16,613 nt of DNA from Dehalococcoidales bacterium. GTDB lineage: Bacteria > Chloroflexota > Dehalococcoidia > Dehalococcoidales > JAQTVP01. The first letter of the stretch is position 1, and every line of letters starts with the position of its first letter. Below, in pieces: positions 1 through 7,092 of the stretch. Below the pieces are notes generated by a model. The model did not search any database and was not told where the DNA came from. It saw only the letters and a program-made list of their open reading frames with translations. The stretch is from NCBI GenBank assembly GCA_028707015.1, contig JAQTVP010000014.1:1-16613 (forward strand), read 5' to 3'. The position numbers and the translations under genes were made by a program.

Positions 1-244
1 TCAGAACGCAAGATAACACCGGATCCACTTGCACTAACGAACTGTCCTGGTTGGCTAGTCTTTATTTCGACAAATATATAAACTACGCTGGGCATAACTT
101 TCTCTACGATATTAGAGAAAGATGGCGGAAAGATGTCAGTAGAAGTTGTGGGAGACAACTGACGGTAAATAAACTGGGGTAAATAAGTAAAATTGCTATA
201 ATTAAACATTTGAGGAATAGAGTTTTATCTATTCTATTACTCAT
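1..244 (-). pseudogene. HtrA/DegP-like trypsin-family serine protease, 5' part, apparently frameshifted; runs off the window
   Basis: This is the start of an exported serine protease of the HtrA/DegP type, which would degrade or remodel misfolded envelope proteins. The ATG at 244-242 has a strong Shine-Dalgarno (GAGGAGGT) 4-5 nt upstream. It opens an export signal (MSNRIDKTLFLKCLIIAILL, then IYPSLFTVSC, possibly a lipobox), but that frame stops at a TAG near 105. The protease signature lies in another frame from about 150 to the window edge: NIVEKVMPSVVYI followed by SASGSGVI, the usual start of the trypsin-like fold before the catalytic His. Joining them needs one indel between about 190 and 120. 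An alternative ATG at 209-207 in the protease frame has no ribosome site and gives no signal peptide. The active-site residues lie outside the window. A true pseudogene and a sequencing indel cannot be separated here. Confidence 0.6.
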
Positions 245-534
245 AATGACCTCCTCTCAAATTATTCTGTCTATTTAAAACGAGATTCAGAATGATGTGC
301 TTGAATTAGCTTAAACTTTATTGTACTCCTTTTTATTTAATGGCTGAGTAGCTTTAGTTGTAATGGATCTGATTATAATAAATGAAATATTAAAACCTTC
401 ATTGTTGAGATATTGTTTGTATAAATCCTTGTCATTTGCCAGAGTCATTCCCAAGGTATTCGTAATTATTTTTGCTATCATGAAGATATAATCTTTTGCT
501 AAATAGTTGTGAATTTCGAGTTGAAGTTCTAGGG

Positions 535-1200
535 TTAGTTTACTATCTGTATACGCACGCTTCCGATTACACTATAAAAGTTGTTCTGATACTTATAATA
601 CTCACAAGCTTTTGCGGAGCAAGATATACCCCAAATATTCTTACCTATCATCATCATTATTGCAGCCATGTGACGTAATTTTAGACTACTGTTAAGTGGA
701 ATCAGTTCAAAGTCAATGGTCATTGCTTTTCTGCCATCAATCATTGCATCCTCTACTGTTTCCTCTAAGCTCCAATTGTTACTAGGTAAAGATTCAACAT
801 TAATAGCAGCTATAACAGAATGTATTTTTTCATTTGATACTCCAGCAACGAATATTGTAGAGTAGCTCTCTAGAGGACGATTATTTTGTATACTTTCAAG
901 GGCATTCCTGGTATTTTCCTTAATTTCTGGCATACGTGTTACAAGACATTCCCAGTCCTGAGAGTAGGAAATGCTAAAAAAAGGTGATTCGGCGGTATAA
1001 GTAGTAAAGTGACTGGGGATTTCTGATTGATGTTCTAACGTTCTTAATTCATCAATCAGATTTATTGCATCTAGAGCCTCCGTTGGATCTTTACATAATT
1101 TAGTGTATTTTTCTAAAATACCTGCTTCGTAAAAAGCGAGGCCACACTCGTTATATTCATCAACTGTAATTACACAACCACTCATTAATAGCATTCCCAA
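535..1200 (-). CDS. Probable lipoprotein with PsbP-like fold domain, 5' end doubtful
   Basis: The reading frame has 221 codons. Residues 6-9 read MSGC, preceded by LL, which resembles the end of a lipoprotein signal. Residues 16-39 (YNECGLAFYEAG to CKDP) look like one degenerate TPR-type helical pair. Residues 68-218 have the pattern of PsbP/MOG1-like exported domains: an opening TAESPFFSISYSQDW, the segment DGRKAMTIDFE near 155-165, and a closing KNIWGISCSAKACEYYKYQ then FYSVIGSVRI. Such domains occur in secreted lipoproteins without a settled activity. The frame starts with TTG directly after an in-frame TAA, too short for a full signal peptide. The missing n-region is visible in another frame at 1220 (ATG, MKNNVA), so a 1-2 nt indel near 1201-1206 is likely. 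No clear ribosome site is seen. The neighbour downstream is the protease fragment, also frameshifted. Function is not known. Confidence 0.55.
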   Translation of the reverse strand: MGMLLMSGCVITVDEYNECGLAFYEAGILEKYTKLCKDPTEALDAINLIDELRTLEHQSEIPSHFTTYTAESPFFSISYSQDWECLVTRMPEIKENTRNALESIQNNRPLESYSTIFVAGVSNEKIHSVIAAINVESLPSNNWSLEETVEDAMIDGRKAMTIDFELIPLNSSLKLRHMAAIMMMIGKNIWGISCSAKACEYYKYQNNFYSVIGSVRIQIVN

Positions 1201-1701
1201 TTAGCTACGTTATTTTTCATTCATGCAACTATTATTTAAATTATATTGACATAACTAAATATAATGCTTATTAATAACCCCTCTGAAAGCTCCATAGCTT
1301 CTATAATAATCCAATTAAATATTAGTTATCCTTTCAAGATTTGTATATTATCCAAAAGGATAGATTAAGGATTATATTTCTATTAAATGTAAATAGTTAG
1401 CGGGGTTTATATAGGTTTAGGTTGAAAATTAATTGTAGAGACTGGATAATCTTTATCCAGCATAGTTAAGTAATACTAAGTGATTGCAAAGAAGTATTCA
1501 AGGAAGCAATAAGGGCCATATTGGAAATAATATTTTAAACTTAAGTCAATAGAAACCACCAAAACACTGGATTCTAACCTGTGTTGCATCTGAATACCAG
1601 ACTCTACCTATATTCAAAATTATTAACAACTTATTTAGGGCTTTATTGTTTGGCTTAGGCTTCATGATGGCAGGTATTTAAACAATTTGTTATACTGGTT
1701 T
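1201..1701. other. Noncoding stretch with repeated GGATAA/TTATCC motifs
   Basis: No convincing gene is seen here. The stretch lies upstream of the probable lipoprotein gene and downstream of mobA. It contains TTATCC at 1326-1331, 1348-1353 and 1453-1458, GGATAG at 1358-1363 and GGATAA at 1444-1449. Two pairs form inverted repeats: TATCC-AAAA-GGATA at 1349-1362 and CTGGATAA-TCT-TTATCCAG at 1442-1460. A 42-codon open stretch without a start codon on the plus strand, ending near 1681, encodes a hydrophobic segment and may be a gene remnant. Confidence 0.5.
1442..1460. promoter_or_regulatory. Perfect 8-bp inverted repeat containing GGATAA/TTATCC
   Basis: The arms CTGGATAA and TTATCCAG are separated by TCT. 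There is no T-run on either side, so a terminator is unlikely. It is a candidate operator made of two opposed GGATAA half-sites. Confidence 0.35.
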
Positions 1702-2331
1702 TCAATGGTTACTATTTTCTTTTGATTTTATTAATTGCATAGCCCGTTCTAAGTCTTGTCTGGTATTAATATTAAAGAAACTAATTCTTTGGGGATCATA
1801 TTTATCAATCTCTTTTTCATCTACATATCTGACTTTAACCAAAGGGAGAAGATCGCTGATTTTTCTGATACCCATATTCAGTAGCCCTTCGATTATATCT
1901 AAACATCTCTTGTTGTATACTGCATGTAACGGCTCAATAAGATTACCCGTGCGTGGAATTACCACATCGTATTCAGCAGAAATACTTATCATGTAATGCA
2001 ACAGATCTTGCTGTAAAAATGGCATATCACAGGCAACCACTATACTGTAATCTGAAATAGCGGCTGATAAACCAGTGTGTATTCCAGCTAAAGGGCCCTT
2101 ATCAGGATAAATATCAGACTTAATTTTTATTTTTGGATTTTGGCTAAGTTCTGATAAGTCAGCAGATGGTAAAGCTACCACAATAATTTCATCACACAAA
2201 ATATTGATAACAGATACCACGCGCTCTAAAAAGCTTTTATTTCCGATGGTTAGCATTGATTTATCGCTGCCAAAGCGCAAACTCTTACCGCCGGACAGTA
2301 CAATACCGCTTGTTTTTAAATTTTGTATCAT
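1702..2331 (-). CDS. mobA: Molybdenum cofactor guanylyltransferase
   Basis: MobA attaches GMP from GTP to molybdopterin, giving the bis-MGD cofactor needed by DMSO-reductase-family enzymes such as the formate dehydrogenase encoded at 4022-6058. The 209-residue length is normal. The nucleotide-binding signature LSGGKSLRFGSDK is at residues 12-24, DKGPLAGI at 77-84, and the metal-binding ACDMPFL at 100-106 with Asp102. NINT near residue 188 is the usual C-terminal motif. The protein is cytoplasmic. It starts at ATG 2331-2329, two codons after an in-frame TAG. No Shine-Dalgarno is visible, and a promoter-like pair at 2339-2368 would place transcription start almost at the ATG, so leaderless translation is possible. 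The gene is divergent from the formate operon about 0.8 kb away; the functional link is inferred from pathway knowledge. Confidence 0.93.
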   Translation of the reverse strand: MIQNLKTSGIVLSGGKSLRFGSDKSMLTIGNKSFLERVVSVINILCDEIIVVALPSADLSELSQNPKIKIKSDIYPDKGPLAGIHTGLSAAISDYSIVVACDMPFLQQDLLHYMISISAEYDVVIPRTGNLIEPLHAVYNKRCLDIIEGLLNMGIRKISDLLPLVKVRYVDEKEIDKYDPQRISFFNINTRQDLERAMQLIKSKENSNH

Positions 2332-2338
2332 ATGCTAC

Positions 2339-2368
2339 ATTATCTAATAATCTGAATTTAGTTTTCAA
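2339..2368 (-). promoter_or_regulatory. Candidate housekeeping promoter of mobA
   Basis: On the minus strand TTGAAA (2368-2363) and GATAAT (2344-2339) are separated by 18 nt, each one base from the sigma-A/sigma-70 consensus. The expected transcription start, near 2332, would fall at or just before the mobA ATG. Confidence 0.4.
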
Positions 2369-2690
2369 TAGTGCCTATTGCCATTGTTTATATCCTGTGG
2401 TAACAACTGTAAACTTCCATGTTTCCTCTGCTAAAATCTATCAGTGGTGTACCTGAAACTCTAGCTAGCTTTAACGCCATAGCAGTCGGAGCAGGCTTTG
2501 GGATAACGATTGCAGTATTTCCCTTAACCTTCTTAATTGATATCTCTGAAAAAATTCTTATACTGACGAAAACTAAATAATTGCCTGTTGGAATATCCTA
2601 ATAATACGCAACTCGTATTTAATGCTCCTGTGTTAAATAGAGATTATTAATTGTAAACTCTGCATTAGAAATAGTAAAGTATATATAGTA

Positions 2691-2719
2691 TTGCAAATAG
2701 ATAAAATAACAGTTATAAT
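2691..2719 (+). promoter_or_regulatory. Candidate housekeeping promoter of the formate operon
   Basis: TTGCAA (2691-2696) and a perfect TATAAT (2714-2719) are separated by 17 nt. Transcription would begin near 2726, leaving a leader of about 390 nt before focA. No closer promoter of similar quality was found. Confidence 0.5.
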
Positions 2720-2900
2720 TTACCGTTTAGTAACGTAGTCGTTAGTACTGATAGTTTAGTGTTTTATGTATGCAAAAGTTTTAACAACCTGTGCATTGGT
2801 AATAGAATTGCTAAGATAGAATTATACTCATTAAAGTATCAAAGTTATGGTTTATTAGCTTTATTAGGTATAAAAAGGGAAATTAATAGCCTTAGATTAG

Positions 2901-2926
2901 TTTTGTATAGTATTCATAATACAAAA
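2901..2926. repeat. Inverted repeat in the formate operon leader
   Basis: TTTTGTAT (2901-2908) and ATACAAAA (2919-2926) are perfectly complementary with a 10-nt loop. It lies within the predicted leader RNA. There is no T-run, so its role is unclear. Confidence 0.3.
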
Positions 2927-2975
2927 GACTACCAAAAATCTAGTTAACTACGAGAGGTGGTTTTTGTGTAATAGT

Positions 2976-3125
2976 ATGGACGAATTCTTTATAGAGAATC
3001 GGAAAGGAGGATGCATAGAGCAGATAATCGATTGGGAAACTAGAATACCATTACTAAAACATCATATTACAAAATCTTACAAAAAAACTGAAATTTATTT
3101 ATGGAGGGTTAATAATGGCATTTAA
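2976..3125 (+). CDS. Possible 49-residue leader peptide overlapping the focA start
   Basis: An ATG frame begins MDEFFIENRKGGCIEQIIDW and ends at a TAA inside focA, overlapping its first 11 nt. A GAGAGGTGG run lies about 15 nt upstream, too far for an ideal ribosome site. The product resembles no family I know. If translated, its ribosomes would cross the focA ribosome site (GGAGGG at 3102-3107) and could couple or regulate focA. It may equally be chance. Confidence 0.2.
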   Translation: MDEFFIENRKGGCIEQIIDWETRIPLLKHHITKSYKKTEIYLWRVNNGI

Positions 3126-3900
3126 ATCCCCAAAGGAAATTGCCGAGGCGGCGTGTGCTGCAGGTACTGCAAAGACACAAATGTCTTGGGGTAAACTGTT
3201 GGTACTTGGCGTTCTTGCTGGAGCTTACATTGCTTTTGGTGCACAACTTGCCGTAACCGCGGCTGCTGGTGCACCTTGGCCGGGAGAGTTTCCGGGTCTG
3301 CAAAAGCTTGTTTTTGCTTCAGTCTTCCCGGTTGGCCTGATGTTAGTTATTATCGCAGGTTCAGAGCTATTTACTGGTAACTGTGCTATACCTGTAATTG
3401 CTTGTTTTAATGGACAGGCTAAATGGTCAGGGTTGATAAAGAATTGGGTTCTGGTATATATCGGAAACTTTATCGGGGCATTAATTGTTGCCTTTTTCTT
3501 GGCGAACTTGACTGGTTTACTCGACAAAGAGCCGTGGAATAGTTATATTGGTAATATCGCAGGAGCAAAGTGCTCTCTTAGTTGGGGAGCAGCTTTCTGG
3601 CGTGCGGTTGGTTGTAACTGGTTAGTATGTCTGGCTGTATGGATGGCTATTAGTAGTGATAATATTGCTGGTAAAATCCTGGCGATTTGGTGGCCAATAA
3701 TGGCTTTTGTTGCACTCGGCTTCGAGCATAGTGTAGCTAACATGTTCTTTGTACCGGCAGGCATTATGATTAGTAGTGGCACCACTGCTACTTGGGGAGC
3801 ATTCATTGCAAATAACCTTATCCCAGTTACTCTTGGTAATATTGTTGGCGGCGGAGTTTTTGTCGCTGGAATATACTGGTTTTTATATTTAAGAAAATAA
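3115..3900 (+). CDS. focA: Formate/nitrite transporter family channel, probably formate
   Basis: This is an inner-membrane pentameric channel of the FNT family (FocA/FdhC/NirC). The 261 residues and six hydrophobic segments are normal. Family signatures are clear: GAYIAFGAQ (36-44), GSELFTGN (82-89), GFEHSVANMFFVPAG (202-216, with the pore His at 205) and NLIPVTLGNIVGGG (234-247). Thr87 and His205 correspond to the gating/selectivity pair of the family. Formate rather than nitrite is inferred because formate dehydrogenase follows 121 nt downstream on the same strand. The ATG has GGAGGG 7 nt upstream. In the cell it would import formate for oxidation or release formate made by CO2 reduction. 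Confidence 0.93.
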   Translation: MAFKSPKEIAEAACAAGTAKTQMSWGKLLVLGVLAGAYIAFGAQLAVTAAAGAPWPGEFPGLQKLVFASVFPVGLMLVIIAGSELFTGNCAIPVIACFNGQAKWSGLIKNWVLVYIGNFIGALIVAFFLANLTGLLDKEPWNSYIGNIAGAKCSLSWGAAFWRAVGCNWLVCLAVWMAISSDNIAGKILAIWWPIMAFVALGFEHSVANMFFVPAGIMISSGTTATWGAFIANNLIPVTLGNIVGGGVFVAGIYWFLYLRK

Positions 3901-3926
3901 CTTAAAGATGTATCACCCCCATGGAA

Positions 3927-4008
3927 TAGTCTTCTGTAAGTAAGTAAGGAGATAGATTGGGGATGTATGTGTCTTATAGTTGTTTATATCGTGTAATACA
4001 GAAGACTA
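3927..4008 (+). repeat. 12-bp perfect inverted repeat between focA and fdhA
   Basis: TAGTCTTCTGTA (3927-3938) and TACAGAAGACTA (3997-4008) are exactly complementary, enclosing 58 nt. The second arm ends 2 nt before the AGGAGG ribosome site of fdhA (4011-4016). No T-run follows. In the mRNA it would close a large stem-loop that may protect the transcript end, direct processing or control access to the fdhA ribosome site. The enclosed part also holds GTAA tandem repeats (3936-3949). Confidence 0.6.
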
Positions 4009-4021
4009 GAAGGAGGTAGAT

Positions 4022-6058
4022 TTGCAAAGTAAGGTATTAACTACTTGCGAATTCTGTGGGTGTGGCTGTAACTTCTATTTAGGAGTGGAAGATAACAGTT
4101 TAACCGCAGTTTACCCGGCTACCTCTCATCCGGTGAGCCAGGGCAGATTATGTGTCAAGGGATGGATGGGACATGACTATGTTAATAGTTATGAAAGATT
4201 AAAAACACCCCTGATTAAAGAAAGGGGTAAATTCAGGGAAGCTTCTTGGGATGAAGCATATAAATTGATTGCTGATAAAATTCAGCAGACGAAGAGTCAG
4301 TATGGGAGTGATTCCATTGCGGTGTTTTCCTCAGCAAAATGTACTAATGAGGAGAATTACCTATTACAGAAATTTGCCCGAGCAGTTATCGGCACAAATA
4401 ATGTTGATCACTGCGCTCGCTTGTGTCATGCCTCAACTGTTTTAGGGCTTTCTCAAACTTTTGGTAGCGGGGCAATGACTAATGCAATTGGTGAGATTGG
4501 AAAAGCCGAAGTTATTTTTATTATTGGCTCTAACACCTCTGAACAGCATCCTTTGGTTGCTTCTCAAATAGTAGCGGCTGTAAAGAAGGGAGCTAAACTG
4601 GTTGTGGCTGATCCCCGCGAAATCCAGTTAGCCAAAGTTGCTACTCTTTATATTTCACAAAAACCGGGAACTGATGTAGCTTTGATCAATGGTATGCTCA
4701 ATGTAATCATCGCTGAGGATTTACTTGATAAAGAGTTTATCAGCCAGCGTACCGAGGGTTACGATGAACTAAAGGAATTAGTTGCTGGTTTTACACCTGA
4801 AAAAACCTCAGAAATTACTGGAATACCAGCTGATAAAATTATTGAAGCTGCTCGTATTTATGCCAAGGGACAAGCAAGTACCATCATCTACTCAATGGGT
4901 ATTACCCAGCATACAACTGGAGTAGATAACGTTATATCATGTGCTAATCTGGCTATGTTAACTGGTAATGTTGGCAAGGAATCTACCGGAGTCAATCCGT
5001 TACGAGGCCAGAATAACGTGCAGGGTGCCTGTGATATGGGTGCATTACCTAATGTTTACTCAGGTTACCAGGCCGTAACTAATGAAGAATTACGGCAGAA
5101 ATTTGAAAAAGCCTGGGGTGTGAAACTGCCTGCTGAAGTAGGGGTTACGGTTACCGATGCCATTAACAAGATAGAAAGCAAAGATATCAGGACTATTTAT
5201 ATTATGGGAGAAAATCCTATAATCTCAGATCCAGATTCAAACCACACGGAGCAAGCTCTAAAGAGCTTGGATTTCCTGGCTGTTCAGGATATCTTTTTAA
5301 CTGAAACAGCTAAACTGGCTGATGTGGTACTTCCTGGTGTTTCCTTTGCTGAAAAAAATGGTACTTTTACCTCTACGGAAAGAAAAGTGCAGCGGGTAAG
5401 AAAAGCAATTGAACCAGTTGGTTTAAGCAGGCCTGATTGGAAAATAATTACTGAACTTGCCGCCTTTTTAGGCTACAAGATGGAATACGATTCGCCTAGT
5501 GATATAATGGACGAAATAGCAAAATTTACACCAAGCTATGGCGGTATCAGCTATGATCGTCTTGAGGAAGGTGGATTATGCTGGCCATGTCCATCAGCTG
5601 ATCATCCAGGCACTCCATATCTGCACAAAGAACAATTTGCGCGTCCTGGAGGGAAGGGCAAGTTTTTTGCAGTTCCATACCGGGCACCTGCAGAATTACC
5701 TGATGATGAATATCCGTTAACTTTAACCACCGGCAGGATTGCATTCCACTGGCACACCGGAACAATGACCAGGAAATCCTGGACACTTGATAGAGAATAT
5801 CCTAACGGGTATGTGGAAATTAACAATAATGATGCTGCTAAGCTTGGTATTAGAAATAAAGCCATGGTTAAAGTAACCTCAAGAAGAGGTGAAATCACTC
5901 TGCAGGCTAAGGCTGTTAATACTATTCAGGAAGGATTACTCTTTATTCCTTTCCATTTTGCTGAAGCTGCAGCTAACAAGCTAACAGCAAATAATCTAGA
6001 TCCGGTTGCTAAAATACCAGAATACAAAGTATGCGCAGTTAAACTGGAGGGGGTGTAG
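4022..6058 (+). CDS. fdhA: Formate dehydrogenase catalytic subunit (Mo/W-bis-MGD, cysteine type)
   Basis: This cytoplasmic enzyme subunit interconverts formate and CO2 at a molybdenum or tungsten bis-MGD centre. It has 678 residues, close to FdhH-type enzymes. The N-terminal [4Fe-4S] cluster ligands are Cys9, Cys12, Cys16 and Cys44 (CEFCGCGC, then GRLCVKGW), with Lys47 for electron relay. The active-site segment CARLCHAST puts Cys135 where selenocysteine sits in FdhH, followed by His136. The formate-binding Arg is Arg328 in PLRGQNNVQGACDMG. The C-terminal molybdopterin-binding domain covers about 560-678. There is no export twin-arginine signal. The start is TTG at 4022, 5 nt after AGGAGG; no better start exists. 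The stop overlaps the next gene's GTG by 1 nt, so translation is coupled. It lacks the NuoE/NuoF-like partners of other NAD-linked enzymes; the next two genes fill that role. A related oxidoreductase is possible, but the channel gene argues for formate. Confidence 0.92.
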   Translation: MQSKVLTTCEFCGCGCNFYLGVEDNSLTAVYPATSHPVSQGRLCVKGWMGHDYVNSYERLKTPLIKERGKFREASWDEAYKLIADKIQQTKSQYGSDSIAVFSSAKCTNEENYLLQKFARAVIGTNNVDHCARLCHASTVLGLSQTFGSGAMTNAIGEIGKAEVIFIIGSNTSEQHPLVASQIVAAVKKGAKLVVADPREIQLAKVATLYISQKPGTDVALINGMLNVIIAEDLLDKEFISQRTEGYDELKELVAGFTPEKTSEITGIPADKIIEAARIYAKGQASTIIYSMGITQHTTGVDNVISCANLAMLTGNVGKESTGVNPLRGQNNVQGACDMGALPNVYSGYQAVTNEELRQKFEKAWGVKLPAEVGVTVTDAINKIESKDIRTIYIMGENPIISDPDSNHTEQALKSLDFLAVQDIFLTETAKLADVVLPGVSFAEKNGTFTSTERKVQRVRKAIEPVGLSRPDWKIITELAAFLGYKMEYDSPSDIMDEIAKFTPSYGGISYDRLEEGGLCWPCPSADHPGTPYLHKEQFARPGGKGKFFAVPYRAPAELPDDEYPLTLTTGRIAFHWHTGTMTRKSWTLDREYPNGYVEINNNDAAKLGIRNKAMVKVTSRRGEITLQAKAVNTIQEGLLFIPFHFAEAAANKLTANNLDPVAKIPEYKVCAVKLEGV

Positions 6059-7092
6059 TGATTATGAGTGCAACAAGAATTATAGATAAGAAAAAACTTG
6101 CTGATTTTCTAGAAACCCTAAGTAGTGACTGCGAAGTTATTATTCCTACTGTTGAAGATGGGAATCTGCTTTTTAGTGAATTAGGTAGCAGCAAACTAGA
6201 AGATAGCTTTAAGGGCAGGCCCATAGTGTCTCCCAAGGAATACTTATTTCCTCAGAAAGAAAAAATATTAGCCTTTGATACCACTGATAAAGTAAATGTA
6301 GATATTAAAGCCTACACGAATGATAAAAAACGTGTAATATGGGGTATTCGCCCTTGTGATTTGCATGGGATTAAGACGCTGGATGCTATTTACTTATCCG
6401 ATTTTGTGGATACTTATTATCAGGCACGGCGGAAGAATACCATAATGATGGGGCTAAACTGCAATGAACCCTGTGAAACGTGTTTCTGTAATTCATGCCA
6501 AACAGGGCCATTTGCTAGTGAGGCTTATGATGTTGTATTCACTGATCTTGGTGACAAGTATCTGGTGAAAGTTGGCAGTGATGCAGGGCAAGAAGCAGTT
6601 GATAAAATTCCTAACCTGTTTGCTGAGGCAACAAATGATGATGAGAAAAAAGCCGGCGAATTAGAGGAAAAGAGTAAACAGTCATTCCAGCGTAAAGTTG
6701 ATGTAGATGTTGCAAAACAGAATTTACCAGAATCCTGGGATGATGCGCTTTGGGCAGAAGAATCAGAGATGTGTATACTTTGTGGTGGTTGCAATTTTAC
6801 TTGTCCGACATGCCATTGTTTTAATATTGAAGATGTGCAGTGTGGGGAAAAAGCTAGCATAAGGATGAGGTACTGGGATAGTTGCCAGCTTGGTGGCTTT
6901 ACTCAAATGGCAGCCGAAAATACCAGAGAAAACCAGGCGGCAAGACTGCGGCAACGAATATTCCATAAATATATATATACTCCAGACAAATATGATGGAG
7001 CTATAGGTTGTACCGGGTGCGGAAGATGTATTGAAGTTTGCCCAGTTAATATTGACATCACGCACATACTGGGGAGGGTAGCGTCAAAATGA
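6058..7092 (+). CDS. 4Fe-4S electron-transfer subunit, sulfhydrogenase beta (HydB)/AsrA-like
   Basis: This 344-residue iron-sulfur protein would carry electrons between the formate dehydrogenase and the flavoprotein encoded next. The N-terminal part carries the family motif GIRPCDLHGIKTLDA (96-110) and a Cys cluster at 135, 139, 142, 144 and 147. The C-terminal part has two ferredoxin-type [4Fe-4S] sites: Cys239, 242, 245, 249 and Cys318, 321, 324, 328, the latter in CTGCGRCIEVCPV. The pattern is that of the beta subunit of archaeal sulfhydrogenases and of anaerobic sulfite reductase subunit A. The GTG start at 6058 overlaps the fdhA stop and lies 7 nt after GGAGG (6046-6050); the ATG at 6064 is a weaker alternative at 13 nt. 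It overlaps the next gene by 4 nt (ATGA). No sulfite reductase or hydrogenase large subunit is present, so service to FdhA is inferred from the operon. Confidence 0.85.
   Translation: MIMSATRIIDKKKLADFLETLSSDCEVIIPTVEDGNLLFSELGSSKLEDSFKGRPIVSPKEYLFPQKEKILAFDTTDKVNVDIKAYTNDKKRVIWGIRPCDLHGIKTLDAIYLSDFVDTYYQARRKNTIMMGLNCNEPCETCFCNSCQTGPFASEAYDVVFTDLGDKYLVKVGSDAGQEAVDKIPNLFAEATNDDEKKAGELEEKSKQSFQRKVDVDVAKQNLPESWDDALWAEESEMCILCGGCNFTCPTCHCFNIEDVQCGEKASIRMRYWDSCQLGGFTQMAAENTRENQAARLRQRIFHKYIYTPDKYDGAIGCTGCGRCIEVCPVNIDITHILGRVASK

Larger units (their letters stand above)
2369..3114. other. Noncoding stretch with the formate operon promoter and long leader
   Basis: About 0.75 kb without a clear gene. 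It holds a short hydrophobic open frame at 2419-2580 (53 codons, no ribosome site), a well-formed plus-strand promoter at 2691-2719, an 8-bp inverted repeat at 2901-2926 (TTTTGTAT and ATACAAAA) and a 49-codon frame running into focA (2976-3125). A 62-codon frame at 2759-2947 has no ribosome site and no recognisable composition, and I do not call it a gene. No known riboswitch was recognised. Confidence 0.5.

Noticed and set aside
311..481. A 56-codon minus-strand frame (starts MIAKIITNTL) between the two exported-protein genes
   Set aside because: No ribosome site, no known family pattern. The frame stays open further upstream, but overlaps the end of the lipoprotein gene. It may be a remnant, and I cannot support it as a gene.
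1246..1272. TTGACA followed 17 nt later by TATTAA on the plus strand
   Set aside because: The -10 matches only four of six bases and no plus-strand gene follows; common by chance in AT-rich DNA.
2419..2580. A 53-codon plus-strand hydrophobic frame (starts MFPLLKSISG)
   Set aside because: No ribosome site and no recognised family. Possible decayed membrane protein, but length and context are too weak.
2759..2947. A 62-codon plus-strand frame in the formate operon leader
   Set aside because: No ribosome site, composition follows the AT-rich background, no motif; it lies downstream of the promoter and is better read as leader RNA.
3109..3806. Minus-strand open frames opposite focA, and similar frames opposite fdhA and the iron-sulfur gene
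   Set aside because: They are shadows of well-supported genes on the other strand, without ribosome sites or family motifs.
4022..6058. Possible selenocysteine in the formate dehydrogenase
   Set aside because: The active-site codon encodes Cys135 and there is no in-frame TGA, so no selenocysteine insertion is needed.
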